A stretch of DNA of 60,566 bases from Hydrocarboniphaga sp. (GTDB lineage: Bacteria > Pseudomonadota > Gammaproteobacteria > Nevskiales > Nevskiaceae). The DNA lies in assembly GCF_028291725.1 (NCBI RefSeq), contig NZ_JAQGNT010000047.1, positions 1-60,566 on the forward strand. Direction: 5' to 3'. The notes under the pieces are model-generated. The model had not been told where the DNA came from. It saw nothing but the letters and a program-made list of their open reading frames with translations, and did no database searches. The position numbers and the translations under genes are program-made. This document shows, piece after piece, positions 49,761 to 58,089 of this stretch; position 1 is the first letter of the stretch; every line of letters starts with the position of its first letter.

Positions 49761-49824
49761 GCGCAGCGAACCCCAACATCAGCGCGGACGAATGTTGGGG
49801 TTCGCTGCGCTCACCCCAACCTAC
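49747..49824. repeat. Palindromic repeat family E, copy 3, encoding both convergent gene ends
   Basis: A 78-bp palindrome. In-frame reading of either arm gives Arg-Arg-Leu-Gly-stop, and both flanking genes (kinase, plus; TPR protein, minus) end with it. It is therefore coding, a two-way stop and probably a bidirectional terminator. Confidence 0.92.
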
Positions 49825-51847
49825 GGGACAAGCGCTGACGCAACTTGGCGTCGTCGCGCAGCGGTGCCCAGATCGGGTCGTTGCGCAATAGCGCCGGCGT
49901 CAGCGGCGCGCGGTAGCGTCCGCTCATGTAGGGCTGCTGCAGCAGCGTCGTAATCGCGGCGAGCGCGGCCTGCCGATTGCCGGCCAGCATCTCGGCCTGC
50001 GCCAGCACCTCCAGCGCGTTCAAGGCGAACTGGTCGCCGCTGTGCGAGGCGCGGCGCGTCGCGATGCAATCCGCGCCGTCCAGCGCGGAGGCCTGCTCCC
50101 CGACTTCGGTCAGGCACAGCATCGAGCGCAGATACACGCCGGCCGCGCTGTTGTCGGTGATGCTGCCATTGTCATAAGTCTTCAACGCGCGATGACCGCC
50201 GGCGAAAGCCTGCCGCGCCGCCTCGGCATCGCCCTGCGCGAGTTCCACGGTCGCCAGCAGGACGTAGTAATCGGCCACGCCGATGCCAACCGTCGTCAGA
50301 TCGCCGGCCAGCGCAGCCTGCAAGTCGCTGCGCGCCTGCTGATACCGGCCGCGGTAGATCCGCTGCAGCATCTGGAACGCGAATACGTCCGCCACCGCGG
50401 GCTGCAACGCCAAGGCGTCGAGCTGGTGCTGCGCGGCGTCGAGCTGGCCGTCGGCCTGCTCGATCAGCGCGGCATTGACTTTCAGCGTCGCGTCGTCCGG
50501 GCTGATCGCCAGCGCGCGCGCCGCCATCTGCCGCGCCGGATCGAACTGCCGGTTCGCCAGCAGATACAGCGCATAGGTACTCAGCAACTCGGAATTGCGC
50601 GGGTCGAGTTCTGCGGCATCGTGCAGATGCTTCAGAACTCCGGGCCAGTTGCTGCGCTGCCACTCGATCTGGCTGATTGCGCGCAGTGCGTCGGCACTGT
50701 TGGGCAGGCGCTGCACCGCGCTTGCGAAAGCCTGCTCGGCACCGCTCAGGTCGTTGTCGCACATGAAACGCACGAAGCCGCGCGCGAGATCGGTTTCGCC
50801 GTCGTCCGGCTGCAAACGCCAGGCAGTTTCGGCGGCGTGCCGCGCCTGTTCGCAGGGGTGCTCGGTCAGATCCAGGCCGAAGTAGGCGCGGTCCGCATTG
50901 ACCCGCGCGAGCCGCGCCCAGGCCAGCGCGAAACCCGGGTCCAGCTCCACCGCCTTGGCGAACCATACGGCCGCCTCATCCAGATAGCCCGGCTCCAGCA
51001 CGCGACGATGCGCAGCCATGCCGCGGAGATAGGCGTCATAGGCCTTGGCGTTGTGCGTCGGGTCGGTGGACAGCGCACGCTGCTCGGCCGGCGTCAGCCG
51101 GGCGCGCAGCGCATCGACGATCGCCAGCGCAACCTCGCTCTCGACATCGAAGACATTGGTCAGCTGGCGGTCGTAGGTTTCACTCCAGATCTGCGCGCCG
51201 GTATTCGCCGCGATCAGCTGCACGATGATCCGCGCCGATTCACCGCGGCGCTGCACGCTGCCTTCGACGATATGGCTGACGCCCAGCTGCTGGGCCAGCT
51301 GCCGCAGATCGGGCGTCCGGCTCGCGTAGTAGCTGGCGGAGGATCGCGAAATCACCCGGAACTCGCCGATCTTCGACAGCCGGCTTTGAATCTCGTCCTG
51401 AATCCCGTCGGTGAACCAGGATTCGTCCGCCGCACCGCCGAGGTTCTTGAATGGCATCACCGCCATCGACGGCATCGCCGCGTCGGGGCCGGCTGGCCAA
51501 TGACGCAGCACGATGTCGCCCAGCAGCAGCACGGCGCCGACCGCGACGATCAGCAGCCCGCTGCGCCCCAACGCGACGCCGAACAGCGGCGGCCGTTCCA
51601 GGCCCGGATCGAGATCGCGCTCGCGCTTCAGGCCGTCGGGCGTGAACTCATAGATCCAGGCCAGTGCGACGACCAGCGGAATGCCGAGCAGCGTGCCGAT
51701 GACGACCCAGCGCACCGCCCAGTTGGGAACGTCGAAGAACGGGAAAACCTGCGTCGCCACCTGCACCAGCAACCAGGCCGCACCGGCGTAGATCGCCAGC
51801 GCACGCAACACATTGCGGCGCCGGAGTTCGGCGAACAGCCCGCTCAA
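49811..51847 (-). CDS. Membrane-anchored TolB-like/TPR protein (adenylate-cyclase-associated type)
   Basis: This 678-residue protein starts at TTG 51847 (FAELRRRNVLRALAIYAGAAWLLVQVATQVFPFF), the usual beginning of proteins annotated as adenylate cyclase-like TPR proteins. It has three membrane spans within residues 1-120, a FlgO/TolB-like domain (about 127-255: MAVMPFKNLGGAADESWFTDGIQDEIQSRL), then about eight TPR-like repeats (280-660). No cyclase domain or DNA-binding domain is present. It may be a regulatory or assembly scaffold. The C-terminus is encoded by repeat E3. Confidence 0.82.
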   Translation of the reverse strand: MSGLFAELRRRNVLRALAIYAGAAWLLVQVATQVFPFFDVPNWAVRWVVIGTLLGIPLVVALAWIYEFTPDGLKRERDLDPGLERPPLFGVALGRSGLLIVAVGAVLLLGDIVLRHWPAGPDAAMPSMAVMPFKNLGGAADESWFTDGIQDEIQSRLSKIGEFRVISRSSASYYASRTPDLRQLAQQLGVSHIVEGSVQRRGESARIIVQLIAANTGAQIWSETYDRQLTNVFDVESEVALAIVDALRARLTPAEQRALSTDPTHNAKAYDAYLRGMAAHRRVLEPGYLDEAAVWFAKAVELDPGFALAWARLARVNADRAYFGLDLTEHPCEQARHAAETAWRLQPDDGETDLARGFVRFMCDNDLSGAEQAFASAVQRLPNSADALRAISQIEWQRSNWPGVLKHLHDAAELDPRNSELLSTYALYLLANRQFDPARQMAARALAISPDDATLKVNAALIEQADGQLDAAQHQLDALALQPAVADVFAFQMLQRIYRGRYQQARSDLQAALAGDLTTVGIGVADYYVLLATVELAQGDAEAARQAFAGGHRALKTYDNGSITDNSAAGVYLRSMLCLTEVGEQASALDGADCIATRRASHSGDQFALNALEVLAQAEMLAGNRQAALAAITTLLQQPYMSGRYRAPLTPALLRNDPIWAPLRDDAKLRQRLSRRLG

Positions 51848-51860
51848 ACCGGGAGTCCGC

Positions 51861-52103
51861 TTATTTTCTGACGGGCTGTTGCTGGTTGGTGTGGACCGGG
51901 CCGACCGGCGGCGGCGGCGGCGGAACCATGCAGCTCGGGTCCGCGGCCATGCTCTTGTCGGCGCAAGACGGATTCGCTTTTTTCTTGTGATGGTGGGCAG
52001 GCGCCGGCGTGGCGTCGTCGGAGCCGTCGTCCGCCAATACCCCGGTTGAAATCAAGCCCAGCGACAGTAAAGCGGACAACAGCATCAGACGGTGTTTCGC
52101 CAC
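51861..52103 (-). CDS. Small secreted His/Lys- and Pro-rich protein
   Basis: This 80-residue protein starts at GTG 52103 with GGGGA upstream. The signal peptide is about residues 1-24 (MLLSALLSLGLISTGVLA core), then an acidic start DDGSDDATPAPA, HHHKKK, two cysteines (PSCADK, PSCMVP) and a run of six prolines. The mature form of about 55 residues would be periplasmic and flexible. I recognise no family. His, Asp and Cys content and its place between the module's genes make metal handling possible but unproven. It is 13 bp upstream of the TPR gene and may be co-transcribed. Confidence 0.6.
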   Translation of the reverse strand: MAKHRLMLLSALLSLGLISTGVLADDGSDDATPAPAHHHKKKANPSCADKSMAADPSCMVPPPPPPVGPVHTNQQQPVRK

Positions 52104-52159
52104 GGCCAGTCCCCAGCAGGTTTGATGAACACCCGGATTCTCCGGCGAGCGGACGCCAA

Positions 52160-52231
52160 CGGCAAGAGCGCAGTGAACCCCAACATTGGTCCGCGCTGAT
52201 GTTGGGGTTCGCTGCGCTCACCCCAACCTAC
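52160..52231. repeat. Palindromic repeat family E, copy 4 (left arm worn)
   Basis: The right arm TGTTGGGGTTCGCTGCGCTC... is intact; the left arm is shortened and carries substitutions (AAGAGCGCAGTGAACCCCAA). It lies between the small secreted protein gene and the binding-protein gene, 3 bp after the latter's stop. Confidence 0.85.
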
Positions 52232-52234
52232 GGG

Positions 52235-53122
52235 CTACGGGCGTATTGGCGCGGCCATCTCCGGCGCGACATAGTCGATACCGTACTGCGCGAAAATCTT
52301 CTGCAGCTCGCCGCTCTGCTGGAGCTGCGACAACGCGGCGAGCAGCGCCGCCTTCAGCTTAGGATTACCGGCCTTGATCGCAATGCCGACATCCCAGGCG
52401 GTGCGGTACAGGCCCTGCAATTCGGTGCTGCGGGTTTCGATCGCCGGGCCGCCGAGCTGCTTGAGCAGGCCCTGCAGTTCGCCGCGCGGCGCCATCACCG
52501 CATCGACCTCGTCGTTGGCGAACGCCTGCACGGCCGCCGTCGCCGTCGGCAAGCGCTCGGCACTGGTGCGCAGGCGGCCGCCATAGGCACCGCTCATGTA
52601 GTAATCGCTGATCGAGCCTAGTTCCACGCCGACCTTGGTGCCGACCAGCGACAGCGGCGTGGTCATGTTCCTGTAGCGCCCCGGGCGGTAGGCGATGCTG
52701 ACCGCCTCGTGGAAATACGGCGCGATCAGCTCGGCCTTGTCCTGGCGCTTGACGTACTCCGGGTCCATGCCGACATGCAGCATCAGGTCGGCGACACCGC
52801 CGCCGAGGTAATGGCCTTTCCAGATGTTGTTGCGCAGATCGTCGTCGGTGTCGTCGCCGGCGGAGATCGGCCGCAGGCGCAGCGTCAGGCCGAGCTGCCT
52901 GGCGAGCGCGCCGGCCAGATCGACATCGACGCCGGTATAGCGGCCCTGGTCCTGGTACGAATACGGCGGGAAGTCGCGATACACCGCGACTTCCAGACCG
53001 CCGCGCTCGCGCGCCTGGTCGAGCTGATCGAGCACCGGCTCGCCCTGCTCGTCGGCCGGCAAGGCCGGCAGCGCGAAACCGAGCATCAGCAGCGATGCGC
53101 AAACCGCCGAGTAGCGTTTCAT
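52235..53122 (-). CDS. Periplasmic solute-binding protein family 3 (XoxJ/MoxJ-like)
   Basis: This 295-residue protein has a signal peptide (MKRYSAVCASLLMLGFALPALPA) and a type-3 solute-binding fold (VAVYRDFPPYSYQDQGRYTGVDVDLAGALARQLG, then HVGMDPEYVKRQDKAELIAPYF). Members encoded beside PQQ alcohol dehydrogenases (MoxJ/XoxJ) are thought to help mature or activate the dehydrogenase instead of feeding an ABC transporter; no permease is nearby. It is 7 bp downstream of the cytochrome gene, in one operon. Confidence 0.87.
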   Translation of the reverse strand: MKRYSAVCASLLMLGFALPALPADEQGEPVLDQLDQARERGGLEVAVYRDFPPYSYQDQGRYTGVDVDLAGALARQLGLTLRLRPISAGDDTDDDLRNNIWKGHYLGGGVADLMLHVGMDPEYVKRQDKAELIAPYFHEAVSIAYRPGRYRNMTTPLSLVGTKVGVELGSISDYYMSGAYGGRLRTSAERLPTATAAVQAFANDEVDAVMAPRGELQGLLKQLGGPAIETRSTELQGLYRTAWDVGIAIKAGNPKLKAALLAALSQLQQSGELQKIFAQYGIDYVAPEMAAPIRP

Positions 53123-53129
53123 GGCGACA

Positions 53130-53543
53130 TCAATCCTGATGCACGCTGTCGAGATAGGCGCGAATCGACCAGATCGCCTCTTCGCTGAAGATTTCGCCGA
53201 ACGGCGGCATATAGGTCACACCGTTGCGGATCGAACCGTTGCGGATGCGCATCTGGAAATACTCGTCGCCGTCGTCGCCGACCGGCAGGTTGCGCAAGTC
53301 CGGAGCGATGCCGCCGGAGACAGCGCCGAGGCCGTGGCAGCGGGCGCAGTTCTGGCCATAGGCGGCTGCACCGATCGTGATCGCCTTCTTGTTGTCGCGA
53401 TAAGGGTTGACCGTCAACGGGCCTTTCAGCTTCGGCAGATCCTGGGTATCAACCGCCTGCGGCGTGACGTTGCCATGCGCCTGCGCGACGAGTGCGGTGA
53501 CGGCCAATAAAAGTGCAGCGAGTGCGGGAACAATGGTTTTCAT
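53130..53543 (-). CDS. pedF: Cytochrome c-550, PedF/ExaB type
   Basis: This 137-residue periplasmic cytochrome has a signal peptide (about 1-22, ending QAHG), heme site Cys66-Ala-Arg-Cys69-His70 and axial Met112 (VTYMPPFGE). The mature start HGNVTPQAVDTQDLP is characteristic of PedF-type partners of quinoprotein ethanol dehydrogenases. It accepts electrons from PQQH2 and passes them to the respiratory chain. It lies downstream of the dehydrogenase gene, with repeat A4 between, which may lower or stabilise the distal transcript. Confidence 0.92.
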   Translation of the reverse strand: MKTIVPALAALLLAVTALVAQAHGNVTPQAVDTQDLPKLKGPLTVNPYRDNKKAITIGAAAYGQNCARCHGLGAVSGGIAPDLRNLPVGDDGDEYFQMRIRNGSIRNGVTYMPPFGEIFSEEAIWSIRAYLDSVHQD

Positions 53544-53609
53544 GGCGGTTCTAGCCTGGTTGTTTGAATGCTGGGTGTTCGGTGTAAAGCCGTCGGCTGA
53601 TTCGCAAGC

Positions 53610-53677
53610 TGTAGGAGCGGGTCATACCCGCGACTGGAGCTCGCAGAACAGAGTCGCGGGTATGACCCGCTCCTACA
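53610..53677. repeat. Palindromic repeat family A, copy 4
   Basis: A 68-bp inverted repeat in the gap between the dehydrogenase and cytochrome genes. Within an operon such a hairpin could cause partial termination or mRNA 3'-end protection. Confidence 0.9.
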
Positions 53678-53689
53678 GTTGGAGAGTCG

Positions 53690-55477
53690 CTACTTCGCAG
53701 CCGCCTGCGTGCGATGCAGCTTGAACACCCAGAGCATGCCGCCCTGGGTGATGTCCTTGACCTTCTTGGCGACTTCACCGCCCCACAGCGGCACCGCACC
53801 GCCCCAGCCCGAAGCGACCGCGACGAACTGCTCGCCGTCCTGCTCCCAGGTGATCGGCTGGCCAACGACGCCGGAACCGGTCTGGAATTTCCACAGCTCC
53901 TTGCCGGTCTTCGCATCGAAGGCCTTCAGGAAACCTTCCGGCGTGCCGGTGAACACCAGGTTGCCGGCCGTGGTCATCACACCGCCCCACAAGGGCGCGC
54001 CATTGTTGTATTCCCAGACGATCTTGCCGGTGGCCGGGTCCATCGCGCGCAGCACGCCGATGTGGTCTTCATACAGCGGGCGGATGGTGAAGCCGGCACC
54101 GAGAAACGCCGCCCCTTTCTTGTAGGTGATCGGCTCGTTCCAGATGTCCATGCCCCACTCGTTGGACGGCACATAGAACAGGCCGGTGCCCTGGTTATAG
54201 GCCATCGGCATCCAGTTCTTGCCGCCGAGGAAAGACGGTGCGGCGAACACCGAGCTGCCCTTCTCCTCCTTGCCGGGATCGCCGGGGCGATTCGCGGTTT
54301 CGATCGGACGGCCGGTCTTCATGTCGACGCCGCTGGCCCAGGTCTGTTTGGACACGAACGGCGATACGCCTAGCAGCTTGCCGTTAGTGCGATCCAGCAC
54401 GTAAAAGAAGCCGTTGCGATCGGCCTTGGCGCCGGCTTTAACCGTCTTGCCGTTCTTGATGTAGTCGAACGGAATGAACTCGTTGACGCCGTCGAAATCC
54501 CATGAATCGTGCGGTGTGGTCTGGTAGCTCCACGCGATCTTGCCGGTGTCGGCCTTCAGCGCCAGCGTCGATGCCGAGTACAGGTTGTCACCCGGGCGCG
54601 TATGCGAGTTCCAGGGCGAAGGATTGCCGGTGCCGCAATAGATCAGATCCACGTCCACGCCGTAGGTGCAGCCTAGCCAGGTGGCAGCGCCGCCGGACTT
54701 GTACTGGTCACCTTCCCAGCTCGCGTTGGTCTTGCCGGTGATGCCGTTGTCCTTGCCGTTGAGCGTGCCCATATGGCCTTCGACGGTCGGACGCGTCCAG
54801 ATGATCTTGCCGGTCTTGGCATCGCGTGCATCGACCCGGCCGACCACACCGAACTCGCCGCCGGAGACACCGGTAACGATCATGTTCTTGACGATCAGCG
54901 GCGCCGCGGTGTTGGAGTAGCCAGCCTTGTAGTCGTCAAGCTTTTCGTTCCACACGACTTTGCCGGTGTCCTGGTTCAGCGCCACCAGATGCGCGTCGAG
55001 CGTGCTGAAGATCACCAGATCGTCGAACAGCGCGGCGCCGCGATTGACCACGTCGCAACACGGCATGATGCCGTCGGGCAGACGGTGCTCGTAAGCCCAC
55101 AGCTTCTGGCCGGTTTTGACATCCAGCGCCCAGATTCGCGAATACGAGCCGGTGATGAATATCTTGCCGTTATAGACCAGCGGCTGGCTTTCCTGGCCGC
55201 GCTGTTTTTCGTCGCCGAACGAGAACGTCCAGGCTGGCACCAGGTCACCGACGGTGTCGGCGTTGATCGTCGTCAACGGGCTGTAGCGCTGGCCGCTCTG
55301 GCCCATGCCGACGGTCAGCACGTCGCTGGTGGATGTCGCGTCTTTCGAGATCATATCGGCGGTGACGCCGGCCGCGATGACCGGCAGCGACATCGCGGCC
55401 AGCAACACGCCCAGACTCCCCGCCAACGCCAGCCCTGCACGCCGCGATTCGCCGCGGCGCCGTGGAATATTTTCCAT
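53690..55477 (-). CDS. pedH: PQQ-dependent alcohol dehydrogenase, lanthanide type (PedH-like)
   Basis: This 595-residue periplasmic quinoprotein has a signal peptide (about 1-36) and an eight-bladed propeller. Active-site residues are visible: vicinal disulfide Cys140-Cys141, metal ligands Glu208 (GGEFG) and Asn285 (GTGNPSPWN), and catalytic Asp327. Two residues on is Asp329 ([11 protein letters not shown]), the extra aspartate that marks lanthanide-dependent XoxF and PedH enzymes; calcium-type ExaA has Ser there. It should oxidise alcohols to aldehydes with PQQ and a light lanthanide, giving electrons to the cytochrome encoded downstream. Overall sequence is nearer to ethanol- than methanol-type enzymes. 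Confidence 0.93.
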   Translation of the reverse strand: MENIPRRRGESRRAGLALAGSLGVLLAAMSLPVIAAGVTADMISKDATSTSDVLTVGMGQSGQRYSPLTTINADTVGDLVPAWTFSFGDEKQRGQESQPLVYNGKIFITGSYSRIWALDVKTGQKLWAYEHRLPDGIMPCCDVVNRGAALFDDLVIFSTLDAHLVALNQDTGKVVWNEKLDDYKAGYSNTAAPLIVKNMIVTGVSGGEFGVVGRVDARDAKTGKIIWTRPTVEGHMGTLNGKDNGITGKTNASWEGDQYKSGGAATWLGCTYGVDVDLIYCGTGNPSPWNSHTRPGDNLYSASTLALKADTGKIAWSYQTTPHDSWDFDGVNEFIPFDYIKNGKTVKAGAKADRNGFFYVLDRTNGKLLGVSPFVSKQTWASGVDMKTGRPIETANRPGDPGKEEKGSSVFAAPSFLGGKNWMPMAYNQGTGLFYVPSNEWGMDIWNEPITYKKGAAFLGAGFTIRPLYEDHIGVLRAMDPATGKIVWEYNNGAPLWGGVMTTAGNLVFTGTPEGFLKAFDAKTGKELWKFQTGSGVVGQPITWEQDGEQFVAVASGWGGAVPLWGGEVAKKVKDITQGGMLWVFKLHRTQAAAK

Positions 55478-55539
55478 CTGCTTGTCTCCTGAATTCTTAT
55501 ATGGGGGTGAGCCCCTGCGGCATCACCGGCGCGCCGTAA

Positions 55540-55555
55540 AGCACGATCGATGCCA
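55540..55555 (-). promoter_or_regulatory. Sigma-54 promoter candidate for the PQQ alcohol dehydrogenase gene
   Basis: On the minus strand, TGGCATCGATCGTGCT keeps TGGCA and TGC with the exact GG-N10-GC spacing, 63 bp upstream of the start codon. Three positions differ from consensus. Confidence 0.5.
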
Positions 55556-55647
55556 CGCGAGTCTTTGCGCTCGAAGCGAGCCTGCTCCGCTCGCGCTGCT
55601 CGCGTCCTACACTGCCATTAGGCTGTTTTTAAGCCTTATTTATAAAT

Positions 55648-55663
55648 CTGTCCTACATGACAG
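55648..55663. promoter_or_regulatory. CTGTC-N6-GACAG palindrome, candidate enhancer site
   Basis: A 5-bp-arm inverted repeat about 93 bp upstream of the sigma-54 candidate, beyond an AT-rich stretch (55627-55647) that could bend. The distance suits an activator-binding site. Confidence 0.4.
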
Positions 55664-55794
55664 ATAGCGCGCACATTCGCTGAACTCAGATTGCTGCTAC
55701 CCGTCTGAACGCAGCCTTTACTCCAAGTGTCACCGGCGCATGACGCGCGCCGCCGAAGTGTCCCGTTCCCGATACGGGCGATCGACGAAACAAG

Positions 55795-56130
55795 ATTCCG
55801 GCAAACCGTGATCGATCAGCATGGGCGCCTGGTCCGCGGCACTGTAGGAGCGGACCTTGTCCGCGATTGAGGCTGCACCGGCGCAATCGCGGTCAAGGAC
55901 CGCTCCTACAGCTCCAGCTGGCAACGGCGGTTTGATCTGCAGGAGCCCTGCACCCACAAAACCAGAGCCCGGCAACCGCGATCGATCAGCATAGCCGCCC
56001 GATTCGCGGCACTGTAGGAGCGGACCTTGTCCGCGATTGAGGCTGCACCGGCACAATCGCGGTCAAGGATCGCTCCTACAGTTCCAGCTGGCAACGGCGG
56101 TTTGATCTGGAGGAGCCCTGCACCGAAAAA
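55795..56130. repeat. Tandem 170-bp direct duplication containing family B repeats 3 and 4
   Basis: ATCGATCAGCAT (55811 and 55981) and the following sequence through GGCAACGGCGGTTTGATCTG are repeated at a period of 170 bp with about 10 percent differences. Each unit holds a complete family B palindrome (55843-55910 and 56013-56080). The copies lie downstream of the porin gene and upstream of the dehydrogenase promoter region. Confidence 0.82.
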
Positions 56131-56164
56131 AAACCGGGTGTTGAGCCCGGTCGAATCAAGAAGT

Positions 56165-56211
56165 CCCTCTCCCTCTCCCGTCGCTACGCGACACCCTCTC
56201 CCAGGAGAGGG
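56165..56211. repeat. Short family C repeat, copy 4
   Basis: CCCTCTCCCGTCGCTACGCG and CCCTCTCCCAGGAGAGGG units form a short hairpin just after the porin stop, a plausible terminator. Confidence 0.65.
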
Positions 56212-56225
56212 AAAACACAGCGGCT

Positions 56226-57467
56226 TCAGAAGGACAGGAAAGCGCCGACGTTGAAGTTGTTGCTGGTGTTCTTGCCGCCGTCGTGAGCCTTGGTGCTGAC
56301 GTCGCTGAACTCGGCGAGCAGGGTCAGGTTCTTGGTCAGCGAGTGATAGACGCCGCCGGTTACCTTGCTGTTCTTCGACAGCAGGTTCGGCGTTGCCGCG
56401 CGATCCGCGGAGCCGGCGAAATCCAGATTGCTGACTCCGTAGTTCAAGCCCAGCTTGGTCTTGTTGATCGTGTAGGTGGCCTGCAACAGATAGCCGTCGG
56501 AATCGCGCTTGTTGCCGAAGCCGTCGTCGCTGAGCACGAACAGGCCGGTCGTGCCCAGGCCGCTGCCGGTGTAGTAGCTGCCGAGCAGATCCACGGGGCC
56601 GAACTTGGCCTTGGCCGCGACATCGAAACCGCTGCTGGTGTAGTCCTGGCCGGTCGGCAGATGCTGGGTCTGGGTGATGAAACTCGACGAGAAATACAGG
56701 TCGCCGAGCTTGTACGCGAGCTTGCCGTGGAAGCCCGGCTTGCCTTCGGCGGTGGCCGGGCCCTGCAGCAGCGGCTCCAGCGGATCGAAGATGCCCAGGG
56801 TCAGCGTCAGGCCGCCGAGCAGCGACGGCGTGGTGTAGTTCATCTGCGCCAGCGTATCGGCGTAGAGGTAACCGAAGCCGATGCCGCCCAGCGAGGTGTT
56901 GGCCGGCGCGCCGCCCGACATCGCGCCGCCGACACCGACGCCCGGCAGGGTCATGTCGTTGATGATCGCGTCGAAGCCGAACAGCCCGAAATTGCGGCCC
57001 AGCGAGAAGGTGCCGATGTCCTGGTTACCGAAGGTCATGAACACCTGGCGCACGTCCAGGCCGGTGGTGCCGAGCGCGACATTGGTGCCGAGCGCGCTGC
57101 CGTCCTGCTGCAGGTTCGGGCTGCCGCCGTCATTGGTGCTGATGCCCGGATAAAAACCGAAAGTCCCGGTGATGTCGTAGCCGTCCTGGGTGGTGGCGAC
57201 GCCGAATACCAGCGCGGCCGGCAACAGGCCGTTGCTGACCGAGGACGTGTTTTTCTCGCCGCCGGCATCGACCGAACAGGCGCCTCCGACCGTGACGATG
57301 GCCTCAGGATGCTGTTCGCAGGTCGAATGGATGTAGTGGACATTGACATTGCCGTTGGCGGTGAACTTCCAGTCGCCGGCCTGGACTTCCAGCGCCTTGG
57401 CACCGGTGGAACTCAGCAGAGCCAGGGCTCCGAGCACGAACGCATGACGCTTGCAGGAATGATTCAT
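56226..57467 (-). CDS. Gram-negative outer-membrane porin
   Basis: This 413-residue porin starts at ATG 57467 with GGGGAAG upstream; an upstream in-frame extension lacks a signal and is rejected. The signal peptide is about residues 1-26 (LGALALLSSTGAKA). A 16-strand-type barrel has alternating strands and ends with Phe (NNFNVGAFLSF), the outer-membrane assembly signal. Early strands carry VQAGDWKFTANGNVNVHYIHS. It likely lets the alcohol substrate enter the periplasm. A strong sigma-54 promoter candidate lies 160 bp upstream. Confidence 0.88.
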   Translation of the reverse strand: MNHSCKRHAFVLGALALLSSTGAKALEVQAGDWKFTANGNVNVHYIHSTCEQHPEAIVTVGGACSVDAGGEKNTSSVSNGLLPAALVFGVATTQDGYDITGTFGFYPGISTNDGGSPNLQQDGSALGTNVALGTTGLDVRQVFMTFGNQDIGTFSLGRNFGLFGFDAIINDMTLPGVGVGGAMSGGAPANTSLGGIGFGYLYADTLAQMNYTTPSLLGGLTLTLGIFDPLEPLLQGPATAEGKPGFHGKLAYKLGDLYFSSSFITQTQHLPTGQDYTSSGFDVAAKAKFGPVDLLGSYYTGSGLGTTGLFVLSDDGFGNKRDSDGYLLQATYTINKTKLGLNYGVSNLDFAGSADRAATPNLLSKNSKVTGGVYHSLTKNLTLLAEFSDVSTKAHDGGKNTSNNFNVGAFLSF

Positions 57468-57626
57468 TTGCTTCCCCTGATCTATAGGTTTTATGGCACC
57501 GCCTGCCCGGGTGTGGGCAGGCGACCGCGTTGCCGGAGCGACTCTCATCAACGACTGGCCATCCGCTATTGGTGTCTCTGTATTGCGGCGAGCAGGCGTT
57601 CGCACACGCTTCGGCGGCGCGCCGGG

Positions 57627-57642
57627 AGCAAGCGACATGCCA
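57627..57642 (-). promoter_or_regulatory. Strong sigma-54 promoter candidate for the porin gene
   Basis: On the minus strand, TGGCATGTCGCTTGCT matches TGGCACGNNNNTTGCT at all but one position, with correct GG/GC spacing. It is the best of the three module candidates. Confidence 0.65.
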
Positions 57643-57799
57643 ATCCGCTTGAATCACGAATATGGCTGTTTTAAAGGGGTTTTCGAATAATTTTCGTTGA
57701 GCCCGGAATGGCCGATCGAGCAGCCTGTCCCGATGCAGTGACGGCGTTTGATGCAGATCCGCGACAGCCGTTACAGACGCAGTCACGCCCGCGTAAGCC

Positions 57800-57878
57800 G
57801 TAGGTCGGCAATCCTTTGCCGACGTGAGGCGGCTATTGCGCATCGGGCATACACGTCGGCAAGGGATTGCCGACCTAC
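57800..57878. repeat. Palindromic repeat family D, copy 3
   Basis: A 79-bp inverted repeat in the 622-bp gap between the divergent porin and activator genes. Besides it and the two regulatory candidates, nothing coding is seen in that gap. Confidence 0.88.
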
Positions 57879-57888
57879 GAGTTGCGCA

Positions 57889-57906
57889 GTGTCACGCCGA
57901 TGACAC
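57889..57906. promoter_or_regulatory. GTGTCA-N6-TGACAC palindrome upstream of the activator gene
   Basis: A perfect 6-bp-arm inverted repeat about 185 bp before the activator start and 250 bp upstream of the porin sigma-54 candidate. The half sites match those of the palindrome at 41732, so one protein may bind both. Autoregulation is possible. Confidence 0.45.
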
Positions 57907-58089
57907 AGTCCCACGGCCTTCCGTCGCAGCCACGCGACCCTGCGACCCTGCGACCAAAGTAGCGTTGACGCCGGCCGGGCTATGCCCGTAGCGTGCAATG
58001 CGCGCGCGGTCAGCTGAGGATCTCGCGCAGCGGCAGGAGAAGACCATAAGCCGAACGCACACAGCGCCGGCAACAACAAGAGGTGCGTA

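Noticed and set aside
49811-51847. Adenylate cyclase activity for the TPR protein
   Set aside because: The N-terminal and TPR parts resemble proteins so annotated, but no class III cyclase catalytic domain is present.
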